Origin: Streptomyces lienomycini
GTDB taxonomy: Bacteria; Actinomycetota; Actinomycetes; Streptomycetales; Streptomycetaceae
Reading direction: 5' to 3'
Assembly: GCF_027947595.1 (NCBI RefSeq)
Contig: NZ_CP116257.1
Coordinates: 7,128,001-7,192,000, forward strand
DNA: 64,000 nt
Below, piece after piece: positions 17,130 through 27,932 of this stretch; positions within the stretch are counted from its first letter, which is position 1; the number at the start of each line of letters is the position of its first letter. The notes beneath the pieces are model-generated. The model made no database searches, was not told the DNA's origin, and saw only the letters and a program-made list of their open reading frames with translations. A program made the translations under genes and the position numbers.

Positions 17130-17178
17130 CCGCGCGAAGGGGCCGCCCGCACCACGGATGGCGGACGGCCCCTTCGAG
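17130..17178 (-). terminator. hairpin downstream of ndh
   Basis: CGAAGGGGCCGCCCGC pairs (one wobble) with GCGGACGGCCCCTTCG around ACCACGGATG. A second GC-rich palindrome lies just beyond (CGCGCGGGCG/CGCCCGCGCG, 17111-17136). It follows the ndh stop on the minus strand. Confidence 0.6.
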
Positions 17179-17239
17179 GGACTGCTTACTGCTGCGCGTA
17201 CGGCTTGCCGCTGCGCGTACTGCGGGGAGCGACCGGGCG

Positions 17240-18649
17240 TCAGGAGGCCTTGGCCTCGGTCTTCTCGGCCGGCTTCCCGCTCGTGTCGGCGGCCTTCGCG
17301 GCGGCCGGCTTCGGGGCGGGCTTGGCGGCCTCGTAGAACTCCTCGCGCGGCGTCTCCATCGCGCCGAGGGAGACGACCTCGCGCTTGAGGAACATGCCGA
17401 GCGTCCAGTCCGCGAAGATGCGGATCTTGCGGTTCCAGGTCGGCATCGCCATGCCGTGGTAGCCGCGGTGCATGTACCAGGCGAGACGGCCCTTGAGCTT
17501 GATCTTCATCTTGCCCATGACGATCATCGCGACGCCCTTGTGCAGGCCGAGGCCCGCCACCGCGCCCTTGTTGGCGTGGCTGTACTCCTTCTGCGGGAAG
17601 CCCCGCATGCCGGAGATCACGTTGTCGCCGAGGACCTTGGCCTGGCGCAGCGCGTGCTGGGCGTTCGGCGGGCACCAGGCGTTCTCGTTGCCCGCCTTGC
17701 GGCCGATCAGGTCCGGCACCTGGGCGTTGTCGCCCGCGGCCCAGATGTAGTCGGTGCCCTGGACCTGGAGGGTCGCCTGGGTGTCGACGTGGCCGCGGGG
17801 GCCCAGCGGCAGACCGAAGCGGGAGAGCGCCGGGTTGGGCTTGACGCCGGCCGTCCACACGATGGTGTTGGAGTCGACCTCAAGACCGTTCTTCAGCACC
17901 ACGTGGCCGTCGACGCAGGAGTCCATGGAGGTGGACAGGTAGACCTCGACGCCGCGGCCCTCGAGGTGCTCCTTGCCGTACTGGCCGAGCTTGGGGCCGA
18001 CCTCGGGGAGGATCTTGTCGGCGGCGTCCACGAGGACGAAGCGCATGTCCTCGCGGGAGACGTTGTTGTAGTACTTGGCCGCGTCCCGGGCCATGTCCTC
18101 GACCTCACCGATGGTCTCCGCGCCGGCGAAACCGCCGCCGATGAAGACGAAGGTGAGCGCCTTGCGGCGGATCTCCTCGTCGGTGGTGGAGTCGGCCTTG
18201 TCGAGCTGCTCCAGGACGTGGTTGCGCAGGCCGATGGACTCCTCGATGCCCTTCATGCCGATGCCCTGCTCGGCGAGGCCGGGGATCGGGAAGGTGCGGG
18301 AGACCGCGCCCATCGCGATGACCAGGTAGTCGAAGGGCAGCTCGTACGCCTCGCCGACCAGCGGCGCGACGGTGGCGACCTTGCGGTCCTGGTCGATGGT
18401 GGTGACCCGGCCGGTGAGGACCTCCGCCTTCGGAAGCACGCGCCGCAGAGGGACGACGACGTGCCGCGGGGAGATGCTGCCGGCGGCGGCTTCGGGGAGG
18501 AAGGGCTGGTAGGTCATGTACGACCGCGGGTCGACGACGGTGACGGTCGCCTCGCCGTAACGCATCTTCTTCTGGATGCGTCGAGCTGCGTACAGGCCTA
18601 CGTACCCACCGCCTACTACGAGGATCCTGGGACGCTCCGTGGTGCTCAT
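17240..18649 (-). CDS. ndh: type II NADH dehydrogenase (non-proton-pumping)
   Basis: 469-residue flavoprotein that oxidises NADH and passes electrons to menaquinone at the inner membrane face. Two Rossmann signatures are visible: ILVVGGGYVGLYAARR near the N-terminus (FAD) and FVFIGGGFAGAETIGE around residue 170 (NADH). The SYMTYQPFLPEAAAG segment and the late IWAAGDNAQVP FAD motif complete the NDH-2 pattern. The last ~40 residues are an Ala/Lys-rich tail. A Rex-like operator lies about 300 bases upstream, which would couple expression to the NADH/NAD+ ratio. Confidence 0.93.
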   Translation of the reverse strand: MSTTERPRILVVGGGYVGLYAARRIQKKMRYGEATVTVVDPRSYMTYQPFLPEAAAGSISPRHVVVPLRRVLPKAEVLTGRVTTIDQDRKVATVAPLVGEAYELPFDYLVIAMGAVSRTFPIPGLAEQGIGMKGIEESIGLRNHVLEQLDKADSTTDEEIRRKALTFVFIGGGFAGAETIGEVEDMARDAAKYYNNVSREDMRFVLVDAADKILPEVGPKLGQYGKEHLEGRGVEVYLSTSMDSCVDGHVVLKNGLEVDSNTIVWTAGVKPNPALSRFGLPLGPRGHVDTQATLQVQGTDYIWAAGDNAQVPDLIGRKAGNENAWCPPNAQHALRQAKVLGDNVISGMRGFPQKEYSHANKGAVAGLGLHKGVAMIVMGKMKIKLKGRLAWYMHRGYHGMAMPTWNRKIRIFADWTLGMFLKREVVSLGAMETPREEFYEAAKPAPKPAAAKAADTSGKPAEKTEAKAS

Positions 18650-18875
18650 GGCATCGAGTATCCACCCGGTTGAGGGGGGTGCTTCGTGCGCCCCTTCACA
18701 AGGTTCGGTGGAGGCTGTGCTACCATCCGCCGCCAAAGTGACGGAGATCATGGCAAGTGAAGGAACCAGCGTGCAGGGCGTCCCGTTGTCAATGCCGCGT
18801 GAGCTGCACCTCCGCGCCGCCGAGACCGTGAACCACCCGCCCGCAGGGGCCCCGCGCAACCCTCTCGCGACACCG

Positions 18876-18893
18876 TCCTGAACACGTTCAAAG
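18876..18893. promoter_or_regulatory. weaker Rex-like palindrome
   Basis: TCCTGAACACGTTCAAAG matches the Rex operator pattern TTGTGAA-N4-TTCACAA at 10 of 14 specified positions and keeps the core GAAC-x-CGTTC arrangement. It lies on the ndh side of the better site at 18956 and could be a second binding site. Confidence 0.35.
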
Positions 18894-18955
18894 GGCAGTT
18901 GAAACCCCAAAAGGGTCAACGAGCGCACTTTCGTCGTCCGACAGGACCCAATTCC

Positions 18956-18973
18956 TTGTGAAGAACTTCACGA
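18956..18973. promoter_or_regulatory. Rex operator (ROP) candidate upstream of ndh
   Basis: TTGTGAAGAACTTCACGA matches the Streptomyces Rex consensus TTGTGAA-N4-TTCACAA with a single mismatch. Rex is the redox-sensing repressor that leaves DNA when NADH/NAD+ rises, and it is known to control respiratory genes in Streptomyces. The site is 307 bases upstream of the ndh ATG. Confidence 0.7.
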
Positions 18974-19080
18974 ACTTTCCCGACGGGACGTCACCGAGGG
19001 GCCCCGAGAGGCCCCCCGATGCCCGCTCAATCGTCGTCCGTCCTGCTCAGACCACTACCGCACGGCCGCCGCGGACACCC

Positions 19081-20028
19081 CTACGCGAGGGACCACGCGA
19101 TGCCGTCGAGGATGTCGTGTTCGCTCACCACGACCTCCTCCGCGCCCGTCCGTTCCATGATCGAGAGCAGGACGAGGGACCCGGCCGCGATCACGTCGAC
19201 CCGGCCCGGGTGCAGGGAGGGGACCGCCGCGCGCTCGGCGTGGGTGGAGCGCAGCAGCCAGTCGGTGATCTCGCGGACCCGGTCGAGGGAGACGCGGGAG
19301 TGGTGGATGGCGGCCGAGTCGTACTCCGGCAGCTCCTGGGCGATCGCGGAGACGGTCGTGACCGAACCGGCCAGCCCCACCAGCGTGCGTGCCTCGCGCA
19401 GCGGCACCGTCCGCCCGGCGAGGTCGAGGGCGGCCTCGATGTCGGCCCGCATCGCCGCGACCTGCGTCCCGGTGGGCGGGTCGGTGACCGCGCCGTCGCG
19501 CACCAGGTGCCGCTCGGTCATCCGGACGCAGCCGACGTCCACGGAGCGGGCGGCGCGCACGTGGTCGTCGCCGACGACGAACTCGGTGGAGCCGCCGCCG
19601 ATGTCGACGACCAGGTAGGGCGTCTCGAGGTCCGCGCGACCGGTCAGCTCCTTCGTGGCGCCGGTGAAGGAGAACTCGGCCTCCTGGTCCCCGGTGATGA
19701 CCTCCGGCTCCACGCCCAGGATGTCCAGCACCCCGCGCACGAAGTCATCCCGGTTCTCCGCGTCGCGGGAGGCGGAGGTGGCCACGAAGCGCAGTCGCTC
19801 GGCGCCGTGCTCCTTGATGACCTCGGCGTACTCGCGGCAGGCGGCGAAGGTCCGCTCCAGTGCCTCGGGCGCCAGCCGGCCGGTGCGGTCGACGCCCTGG
19901 CCGAGCCGCACGATGGTCATGCGGCGGTCCAGGTCGGTCAGCTCGCCCGTGGCCGGGTCGACGTCGGCGACCAGCAGCCGGATGGAGTTGGTTCCGCAGT
20001 CGACGGCGGCGACACGGCTGCGGGTCAC
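19081..20028 (-). CDS. Ppx/GppA-family phosphatase (exopolyphosphatase or ppGpp-related)
   Basis: 315 residues of the ASKHA-fold Ppx/GppA family, which hydrolyses polyphosphate or pppGpp. The N-terminal phosphate loop AAVDCGTNSIRLLVADV and the second loop LVVDIGGGSTEFVVG are clear, along with ERTFAACREYAEVI and FVATSASRDAENRDDF. The protein is the short, two-domain form. The GTG start overlaps the stop of the DUF501 gene (GTGA), so the two are coupled. Which substrate is preferred cannot be told from sequence. Confidence 0.9.
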   Translation of the reverse strand: MTRSRVAAVDCGTNSIRLLVADVDPATGELTDLDRRMTIVRLGQGVDRTGRLAPEALERTFAACREYAEVIKEHGAERLRFVATSASRDAENRDDFVRGVLDILGVEPEVITGDQEAEFSFTGATKELTGRADLETPYLVVDIGGGSTEFVVGDDHVRAARSVDVGCVRMTERHLVRDGAVTDPPTGTQVAAMRADIEAALDLAGRTVPLREARTLVGLAGSVTTVSAIAQELPEYDSAAIHHSRVSLDRVREITDWLLRSTHAERAAVPSLHPGRVDVIAAGSLVLLSIMERTGAEEVVVSEHDILDGIAWSLA

Positions 20029-20564
20029 TGGGCGTCCTCCCCGTCGGTCTCGGGAACCGTCACGCACGGCCCCTTGCGCCACCACTCGGGCAGCATCGCG
20101 ATCGCCTCGTCGCCCAGCGGGTTGACGCCGGGCCCGGCCGCCAGCGAGTGGGCGACCAGCACGTGCAGGCACTTCACGCGGTCGGGCATGCCGCCGGCGC
20201 TCGGGAAGCCGGTCAGCTCCTCGATCTCGTCGCGGCGCCGGACGTAGTCCTCGTGCGCGGCGCGGTAGGCGGCGGCCAGCACCGGGTCGGTGGCCAGGCG
20301 CTCGGTCATCTCCTTCATCACGCCGTTCGCCTCCAGCGTGCCGATGGCGGAGGCCGCCTTCGGGCACGTCAGGTAGTACAGCGTGGGGAAGGGCGTGCCG
20401 TCGGGCAGCCGGGGTGCCGTCTCCACGACGTCCGGCTGTCCGCACGGGCAGCGGTGCGCGATGGCGCGCAGGCCGCGCGGGGGCCGTCCGAGCTGCTGCT
20501 TGAAGGCCGCCACGTCCGCGTCGGTCGGCTCGGTGCGCGGGGTGGTCGGCGGGGGAGTCTGCAT
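20025..20564 (-). CDS. DUF501 family protein
   Basis: 179 residues from the ATG at 20564. An in-frame GTG at 20597 overlaps the upstream stop by four bases and is an equally plausible start that would add 11 residues. The family core is visible: QLGRPPRGLRAIAHRCPCGQPDVVET, with a CPCGxP motif that may bind metal, then FPTLYYLTCPKA. This conserved actinobacterial family sits between a DivIC-like gene and ppx in many genomes. Its biochemical role is not established. Confidence 0.85.
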   Translation of the reverse strand: MQTPPPTTPRTEPTDADVAAFKQQLGRPPRGLRAIAHRCPCGQPDVVETAPRLPDGTPFPTLYYLTCPKAASAIGTLEANGVMKEMTERLATDPVLAAAYRAAHEDYVRRRDEIEELTGFPSAGGMPDRVKCLHVLVAHSLAAGPGVNPLGDEAIAMLPEWWRKGPCVTVPETDGEDAQ

Positions 20565-20593
20565 GACTGTCTTCTGCTGGTCTTCCTGTTGAG

Positions 20594-21076
20594 TCACTGC
20601 CGGTGGGCGGCGGCGTCGGCCTTGTCGACCCCGTCCCAGACGTTCCGGTACCAGGGGCGGTCGGCGGCGCCGGCCTCGGCGCGGGCCTGCTCGGCCGCGT
20701 CCGGGTCGACGACGACGAACCCCGTCTCCCCCGGCATCACGTAGTGCAGCCGCAGCCGGACCTGCTGCTCGGCGTAGGCGTCGTCCTGCCAGCGCGCCTT
20801 GAGGTCGCGCAGGTCCTCGACCCGCTGCCGCGTCTCCCGCTGCTCCTGCCGGAGGTCGGCGATGTCGGCGCGCTGGGCGACGTACTGCCGGATCGGGTAG
20901 GCGAGGGCCACGACGAGCGAGCAGAGCACCATCGCGAGGAGCGCGGCCCGGCCGGTCAGCCGGGAGCGCCGGGCCTGGCGCTTGGTCTGCGAGCGGTAGA
21001 CCCGGGCCGCGGTCTGCTCCCCGATGATCCGGATCCTGGTCGCGGTGGAGAAACGGTCCCGGTCCTTCACCGCCAT
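20594..21076 (-). CDS. septum formation initiator (DivIC/FtsB-like) membrane protein
   Basis: 160-residue bitopic protein. After a basic cytoplasmic N-terminus, one membrane helix (AALLAMVLCSLVVALAYPI, residues ~45-63) leads into a heptad-rich external coiled coil (QRADIADLRQEQRETRQRVEDLRDLKARW). A short conserved region LRLHYVMPGETGFVVVDP follows. This is the DivIC/FtsB layout; such proteins link FtsL and FtsQ at the division site. ATG 21076 was chosen; another ATG 12 codons upstream has no ribosome site. It lies between eno and the DUF501 gene, its usual place in actinobacteria. Confidence 0.88.
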   Translation of the reverse strand: MAVKDRDRFSTATRIRIIGEQTAARVYRSQTKRQARRSRLTGRAALLAMVLCSLVVALAYPIRQYVAQRADIADLRQEQRETRQRVEDLRDLKARWQDDAYAEQQVRLRLHYVMPGETGFVVVDPDAAEQARAEAGAADRPWYRNVWDGVDKADAAAHRQ

Positions 21077-21188
21077 GTCGCCCCGCCTCAGCCTTCGTGC
21101 GTCGTCCGTCATACGTGCGTACGTCCCCGCACACGGTACGGGACCGCGTACGGGGACGTACGTACGACGCTGCCTTCAGGAGCGGCGC

Positions 21189-23684
<2,496 letters not shown>

Positions 23685-23826
23685 GCTGTCGGGGCCCGCG
23701 GTGGCGAGCGGTCATGACCGTAGACACGCGCTCCGCGGATTTTCAAAGACGATCACGGCTTCTGAGACCTATCTCTCACGAGATCCAAAAGGGACATACG
23801 GTCTCTAACCGTGACGTGAACTCCCC
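23685..23826. other. promoter region of the riboswitch-rpfA unit
   Basis: This stretch lies between the riboswitch and the stop of the second rpf gene. It is locally less GC-rich and contains an inverted GAGACC/GGTCTC pair (near 23764 and 23800), likely around the rpfA promoter. No gene is visible. Confidence 0.35.
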
Positions 23827-24873
23827 CTACTTTTCGACCGATTCGCCCGTGACCGTGAGCGTCTGACCGGGGAGGATGTGGTCCGGATCCTCCCCGACGA
23901 CCCGCTCGTTGTCGGCGTACAGCGCACGCCATCCGCCGTCGAGGTCAAGGGAGTCGGCGATGGCCCAGAGGTTGTCGCCGGAGCGGACGATGTACGAGCC
24001 GTCCTCGACCTCCCGCGAACCGCCGTCGCGCGAGGCGTGCCGCCCCGACGCCTCGCCCGCGAGACCGTCCCTCGACGCACCCTCGTCCGCGTCGTCGCCG
24101 CGGTGCCGGCCCGAGCCGGACGAGCCTTCGGTGCCCTGCGGTTCGGCACTGGAACGGGTACCGGATTCGACTGATGTGTCCGACTTGGTGGATTGGTCCC
24201 TGTCGCCGGACGGGGCGTCAGAAGAGGTGCCGGTGGTGGAGGAGGGCGAGGGGGAGGAAGACGGAGAAGAGGACGAAGGGGACGAAGAGGGCTCGCCGGA
24301 AGTCGACTCCGACGCCTGACCCGGACCGGAGGAGCCGGAGGAACCGGGCGACTCGGAGCCCGAGGACCCGGACGGTCCGGTCGTGGCGGGCGATTCGGAT
24401 GACTCGGGCGACTCGGGCTTTACCGTCGACCCCGAGGTGTCCGACTCCTGCGACGCACCGTCACCCGCCGCGTCCGAGCCCCCGCCCGCGGCACCCGAGT
24501 CGTTCCCCAGGCCCGCGAGGAGGCCGCAGGTCGGCCAGGCGGCGATGCCCTGGTCCGCGTGTATCTTCTCGGCGATTCTTATCTGCTGGGAGCGACTGGC
24601 CTGGTCGGCGCTGGGCGCGTAGTCCAGGCCGCCGTACTGCTCCCAGGCCTCCTGGGACAGTTGCAGGCCGCCGTAGTACCCGTTGCCGCCGTTCTGGCTC
24701 CAGGAGCCGCCGGTCTCGCACTCGGCGACCCGGTCCCAGTTCGCTCCGTCGGCCGCGTGGGCACCCGTGGCGCCGAGCAGCGGGATCGCGATGGCGGAGC
24801 CGGTCACTCCGGCGGCGACGACCAGGGCGGGAGCCTGGCGGGGGCGGCGGTGACGACCGTTCCCGGAGAGCAT
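23827..24873 (-). CDS. second resuscitation-promoting factor (Rpf) with long linker and LysM
   Basis: 348-residue secreted paralogue of the neighbouring Rpf. A signal peptide with a basic start (MLSGNGRHRRPRQ) ends near GAHA. The Rpf domain follows with [24 protein letters not shown] and IAAWPTCG. About 180 residues of Ser/Pro/Glu/Asp-rich disordered linker then lead to a C-terminal LysM-like domain (YIVRSGDNLWAIADSL to HILPGQTLTV). The ATG at 24873 has AAAGG seven bases before it. By position it corresponds to the S. coelicolor gene next to rpfA. No riboswitch is seen in its leader. Confidence 0.9.
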   Translation of the reverse strand: MLSGNGRHRRPRQAPALVVAAGVTGSAIAIPLLGATGAHAADGANWDRVAECETGGSWSQNGGNGYYGGLQLSQEAWEQYGGLDYAPSADQASRSQQIRIAEKIHADQGIAAWPTCGLLAGLGNDSGAAGGGSDAAGDGASQESDTSGSTVKPESPESSESPATTGPSGSSGSESPGSSGSSGPGQASESTSGEPSSSPSSSSPSSSPSPSSTTGTSSDAPSGDRDQSTKSDTSVESGTRSSAEPQGTEGSSGSGRHRGDDADEGASRDGLAGEASGRHASRDGGSREVEDGSYIVRSGDNLWAIADSLDLDGGWRALYADNERVVGEDPDHILPGQTLTVTGESVEK

Positions 24874-24942
24874 GCGACGACCTTTCACAAGACGACGGGG
24901 ACCGCGCGGCGGATGACGCTCGACACCACGCTGATCCGTGAA

Positions 24943-24970
24943 CGTATAGGGAGATCATCGCTTGTCACAA
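24943..24970 (-). promoter_or_regulatory. candidate promoter of the second rpf gene
   Basis: On the minus strand TTGTGA (24970-24965) and TATACG (24948-24943) are separated by 16 bases, close to a vegetative -35/-10 pair, about 70 bases upstream of the start codon. Confidence 0.45.
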
Positions 24971-25016
24971 GTTCATGCCGCGCAGATCACGTGAAGATCA
25001 CAGAGTTGAGCGCGTG

Positions 25017-26792
25017 TCACTTTTGCGTCGGCGACGAACTGTTCTCATCCGATGGCGCGATCGGCGTGAACGAGACGGGCAAGGTGCGCAGACCGCGCAT
25101 GATGAGCCCACCGCGCCAGCGGAGTTCGGCCGGGTCGGCGGCGAGACGGAGGTCCGGCAGCCGGGTGAGGAGCGTGGCGAGCGCCGTCTGTCCCTCCAGC
25201 CGGGCCAACGGTGCGCCGAGGCAGTAGTGGATGCCGTGGCCGTATCCGAGGTGCTGGCTGTCGCGACGGGCGAGGTCCAGGGTGTCCGGGTCCGCGAACC
25301 GTTCCGGATCGCGGTCGGCGGCGGCGAGGACGACGAGGACGGGGTCGCCCGCCGCGACGTCCTGCCCCCCGATGGTCAGCGGGCGGGTGGCGAAGCGCCA
25401 GGTGGCCAGCTCCACCGGGCCGTCGTAGCGCAGGAGTTCCTCGACACCGGTCTCCAGCAGGCCGCGTTCGCCGGCGGTGAGGGACGACTGCAGCCGCTCG
25501 CGCTGCTCAGGGTGGGTGAGCAGGGCATACGTGCCGTTGCCGATGAGGTTGACCGTGGTCTCGAACCCTGCGAAGAGCAGGATGAAGGCCATCGCGGCGG
25601 CCTCGTTCTCAGTGAGGTGCTCGCCATGGTCGGAGGCGCGGATCAGACCGGAGATGAGGTCCTCGCCGGGGCCGGGCTCGGGCGGCAGCGCGGCGCGCTT
25701 GCGGTGGATGAGGTCGGCGAGGTAGCCGCGCATCTTCTTGACGGACCGCGCGACACCGCCCCGCGGTCCGCCCCCGTGACGGATCATCATGCCCGCCCAG
25801 TCCCGGAAGTCGTCCTGGTCCTCCCGGGGCACGCCGAGCAGGTCGCAGATGGCGTAGATGGGCAGGGGGAAGGCGAAGTCGTGGATCAGGTCGGCGGAAC
25901 CGTTGCCCGCGAACCGGTCGATGAGATCGTCGGCCAACTCCTGCACGCGGGGCGCGAACTCGGCCACCCGGCGTGGCGTGAACGCCTTGCTGACCAGTCG
26001 TCGCAGCCTGGTGTGGTCCGGTGGGTCGATGTTCAGCAGGTGGGTCATCAGCTCGGCCTTCCGCTCCCCCGGAATGCCGGTCTTGCCCTTGGCGTGCGCG
26101 GGTTCGTGGTGGTGCGCCGGGTTCTTGGACAGCCGCGGGTCGGCGAGGGCCTGCTTCGCATCGGCGTACCGGGTGATCAGCCAGGCCTCCACCCCGCTGG
26201 GCAGCCGGGTGCGGTGCACGGGGGCGTGCTCGCGCAGCCAGGCGTAGGCGGGGTACGGGTCGCTCGCGAACTCCCAGGTGAACAGCTCGGGGGCGGGAGC
26301 GGTGCCAGAGGCGAGGGCGGGTTCAGGGGCTGGGCCGGGAGCGGGCTCGGGGACTGGGCCAGAAGCGGGCTCGGGGACTGGGCCAGGAGCAGGCTCGGGG
26401 GCTCGGCCAGGAGCAGGCTCGGGGGCTCGGCCAGGAGCAGGCTCGGGGGCTCGGCCAGGAGCAGGCTCGGGGGCTCGGCCAGGAGCGGGCTCGGGGACTG
26501 GGCCGGAGTCGCCGCCGGGCGTACGGCCGTCGGTGGCGGACGAGGGACCGTCACCGGGAGAATGGCCGGAAACGGGCCAGGAGCCGTCGGCGGTCGAGAA
26601 GCCGGGCACAGGCGAGGCATCGGGCGCAGGCGAGGAATCGGCGGCCGCGGAGGGCCGAACGGGCGTGGAAGACGGGGCGGTGGTAACGGGCGGGTCGGCC
26701 GCGGGCGACGGACCCGCAGGGGGCGACGGGGGCGCAGCGGGCGAGTGGCCGTAGACGGGCGAGTGGCCGGAAGGCGGCGTCTGGCGGGTCAT
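25017..26792 (-). CDS. cytochrome P450 (CYP107-like) with repetitive N-terminal extension
   Basis: 591 residues. The catalytic P450 occupies roughly 166-591: the I-helix AFILLFAGFETTVNLIG, the ExxR helix (EELLRYDGPVELATWR region) and the heme loop GYGHGIHYCLG with the cysteine ligand at 524. This is a normal soluble bacterial P450 needing separate redox partners. The first ~165 residues are low-complexity Pro/Ala/Ser/Gly, including repeats of PEPAPGRA. The ATG overlaps the mazG stop by four bases, which supports translation of the whole extension. No ferredoxin gene is adjacent. The substrate is unknown; the S. coelicolor positional counterpart is, as I recall, CYP107U1. Confidence 0.92.
   Translation of the reverse strand: MTRQTPPSGHSPVYGHSPAAPPSPPAGPSPAADPPVTTAPSSTPVRPSAAADSSPAPDASPVPGFSTADGSWPVSGHSPGDGPSSATDGRTPGGDSGPVPEPAPGRAPEPAPGRAPEPAPGRAPEPAPGRAPEPAPGPVPEPASGPVPEPAPGPAPEPALASGTAPAPELFTWEFASDPYPAYAWLREHAPVHRTRLPSGVEAWLITRYADAKQALADPRLSKNPAHHHEPAHAKGKTGIPGERKAELMTHLLNIDPPDHTRLRRLVSKAFTPRRVAEFAPRVQELADDLIDRFAGNGSADLIHDFAFPLPIYAICDLLGVPREDQDDFRDWAGMMIRHGGGPRGGVARSVKKMRGYLADLIHRKRAALPPEPGPGEDLISGLIRASDHGEHLTENEAAAMAFILLFAGFETTVNLIGNGTYALLTHPEQRERLQSSLTAGERGLLETGVEELLRYDGPVELATWRFATRPLTIGGQDVAAGDPVLVVLAAADRDPERFADPDTLDLARRDSQHLGYGHGIHYCLGAPLARLEGQTALATLLTRLPDLRLAADPAELRWRGGLIMRGLRTLPVSFTPIAPSDENSSSPTQK
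26332..26508. repeat. 24-bp tandem repeats encoding PEPAPG units in the P450 N-terminus
   Basis: About seven units of 24 bases, the central ones nearly identical (minus-strand product PEPAPGRA), the outer ones diverged (PEPAPGPV, PEPASGPV). Unit size keeps the reading frame, so length variants between strains are expected. Confidence 0.85.
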
Positions 26793-27766
26793 CCCTCGAC
26801 CGCCCGGATCGCGTCCCGGTAGGCCCGGGCCGCCGCTCTCAGGGCCGCCTCCGGGTCCGTGCCCTCGGCCTCGGCGCGGGTCGCGAGGGCCAGGAGTTCG
26901 TAGCCGATGCCCTCGCCGGAGGGCGGCGCGACGGGCAGGCCCGCGGTGCGGACGCGGGAGGCGAGCTTGGCGGCGAGAGCGAGACCGGGCTGGCCGAGGG
27001 GGACGCCCTCGGTGACCGAGGTGCGCCGCTTCTCTGCGGCCTTGGTGCGCAGCCAGTGTTCTCGGACCTCTTCGGGGGTGGAGGCCGTCTCGTCGCCGAA
27101 GACGTGGGGGTGGCGGTGGATCAGTTTGGCGACGATGGTGCCGGCCACGTCGTCGACGTCGAACGGGGCGTCGGGGTCCTCCTCCGCGATGCGGGCGTGG
27201 AAGACGACCTGGAGGAGCACGTCGCCCAGTTCCTCGCGCAGTTCCTCGCGGTCGCCGTCCTCGATGGCCTCGACGAGTTCGTACGCCTCCTCGATGGCGT
27301 ACTTGGCCAGTCCCTTGTGGGTGCGCTGGGACGACCAGGGGCATTCGAGACGGATGCGGTCCATGACCTGGACGAGGTCGAGGAGGCGGGCGCCCGGCAG
27401 GTCGTAGGAGGCGGGGAGCAGTTCGAGGTCGGGCATGGGGACGCGGCCGGAGCCGGCGAGGCGGGCCAGTCCGTCGGTGAGCGCGGGGTCGCCGTCGCCG
27501 GTCGCGACGACCACCGCCGTGCGGCCGCCGGCGCAGGCGTCGACCAGTTCCTCGGCGGTCGGGGCCGCCTCGTCGACCCGTATGCCCGCCTCGCGCAGGT
27601 ACGGCAGCTGCGGGTGGGCGCCGTCGGCGCACAGGACGCGGTCGGCGGTGCGCAGCGCCTGCCAGGCGGGCCAGGACAGCAGGCCGGGGGCGACGCGGTG
27701 GCTGGTGGTGAGCAGGACGATGCGGCCCTGGTCGGGGGCGGTCGGGTCGGCGGTGGTTGCGTTCAC
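26789..27766 (-). CDS. mazG: MazG nucleoside triphosphate pyrophosphohydrolase with degenerate N-terminal domain
   Basis: 325 residues. The MazG domain (about 125-235) has the metal-binding helix pattern EEAYELVEAIEDGDREELREELGDVLLQVVFHA, which hydrolyses non-canonical or excess NTPs to NMP and pyrophosphate. The first ~120 residues (IVLLTTSHRVAPGLLSW, LREAGIRVDEAAPTAEELV) look like a reduced tetrapyrrole-methylase-type domain found ahead of MazG in many bacteria. The GTG start at 27766 has GAAGA touching it, which is poor spacing; a leaderless transcript is possible. It is translationally coupled to the P450 gene. Confidence 0.9.
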   Translation of the reverse strand: MNATTADPTAPDQGRIVLLTTSHRVAPGLLSWPAWQALRTADRVLCADGAHPQLPYLREAGIRVDEAAPTAEELVDACAGGRTAVVVATGDGDPALTDGLARLAGSGRVPMPDLELLPASYDLPGARLLDLVQVMDRIRLECPWSSQRTHKGLAKYAIEEAYELVEAIEDGDREELREELGDVLLQVVFHARIAEEDPDAPFDVDDVAGTIVAKLIHRHPHVFGDETASTPEEVREHWLRTKAAEKRRTSVTEGVPLGQPGLALAAKLASRVRTAGLPVAPPSGEGIGYELLALATRAEAEGTDPEAALRAAARAYRDAIRAVEG

Positions 27767-27932
27767 TCTTCGAACCTAACGCACGCCGCCGACCGGCCTC
27801 CCGAGTTGTCCACAGGGGCGGTATGACCATATGTGGGGCCAGCGAGGGACCGGCGGAGGAACCGCCAGAGGGACCGCCAGAAGGACCGCCAGAGCGCTGA
27901 CGGCGAGACCGTCGGCGGACCCGCCGAAGCGG

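Larger units (their letters stand above)
18650..19080. other. intergenic region upstream of ndh
   Basis: About 430 bases between two minus-strand genes. It carries one good and one weaker Rex-like palindrome (listed separately), and the ndh promoter is presumably near them, giving a leader of some 200-300 bases. A short plus-strand frame (ATG 18750 to stop 18881, 43 codons) begins MASEGTSVQG; it has no recognisable relatives or structure and I do not call it a gene. Confidence 0.4.

Noticed and set aside
18750..18881. Short plus-strand frame upstream of ndh
   Set aside because: Only 43 codons, no recognisable family, and it overlaps a regulatory region; not enough to call a gene.
24965..25012. 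Crp-like site (GTGAAGATCAC) upstream of the second rpf gene
   Set aside because: Spacing between half-sites is one base short of the GTG-N6-CAC pattern, so it is not supported.
24874..25016. A second ydaO riboswitch upstream of the other rpf gene
   Set aside because: None of the conserved segments occurs; the leader is short and contains a promoter-like pair instead.
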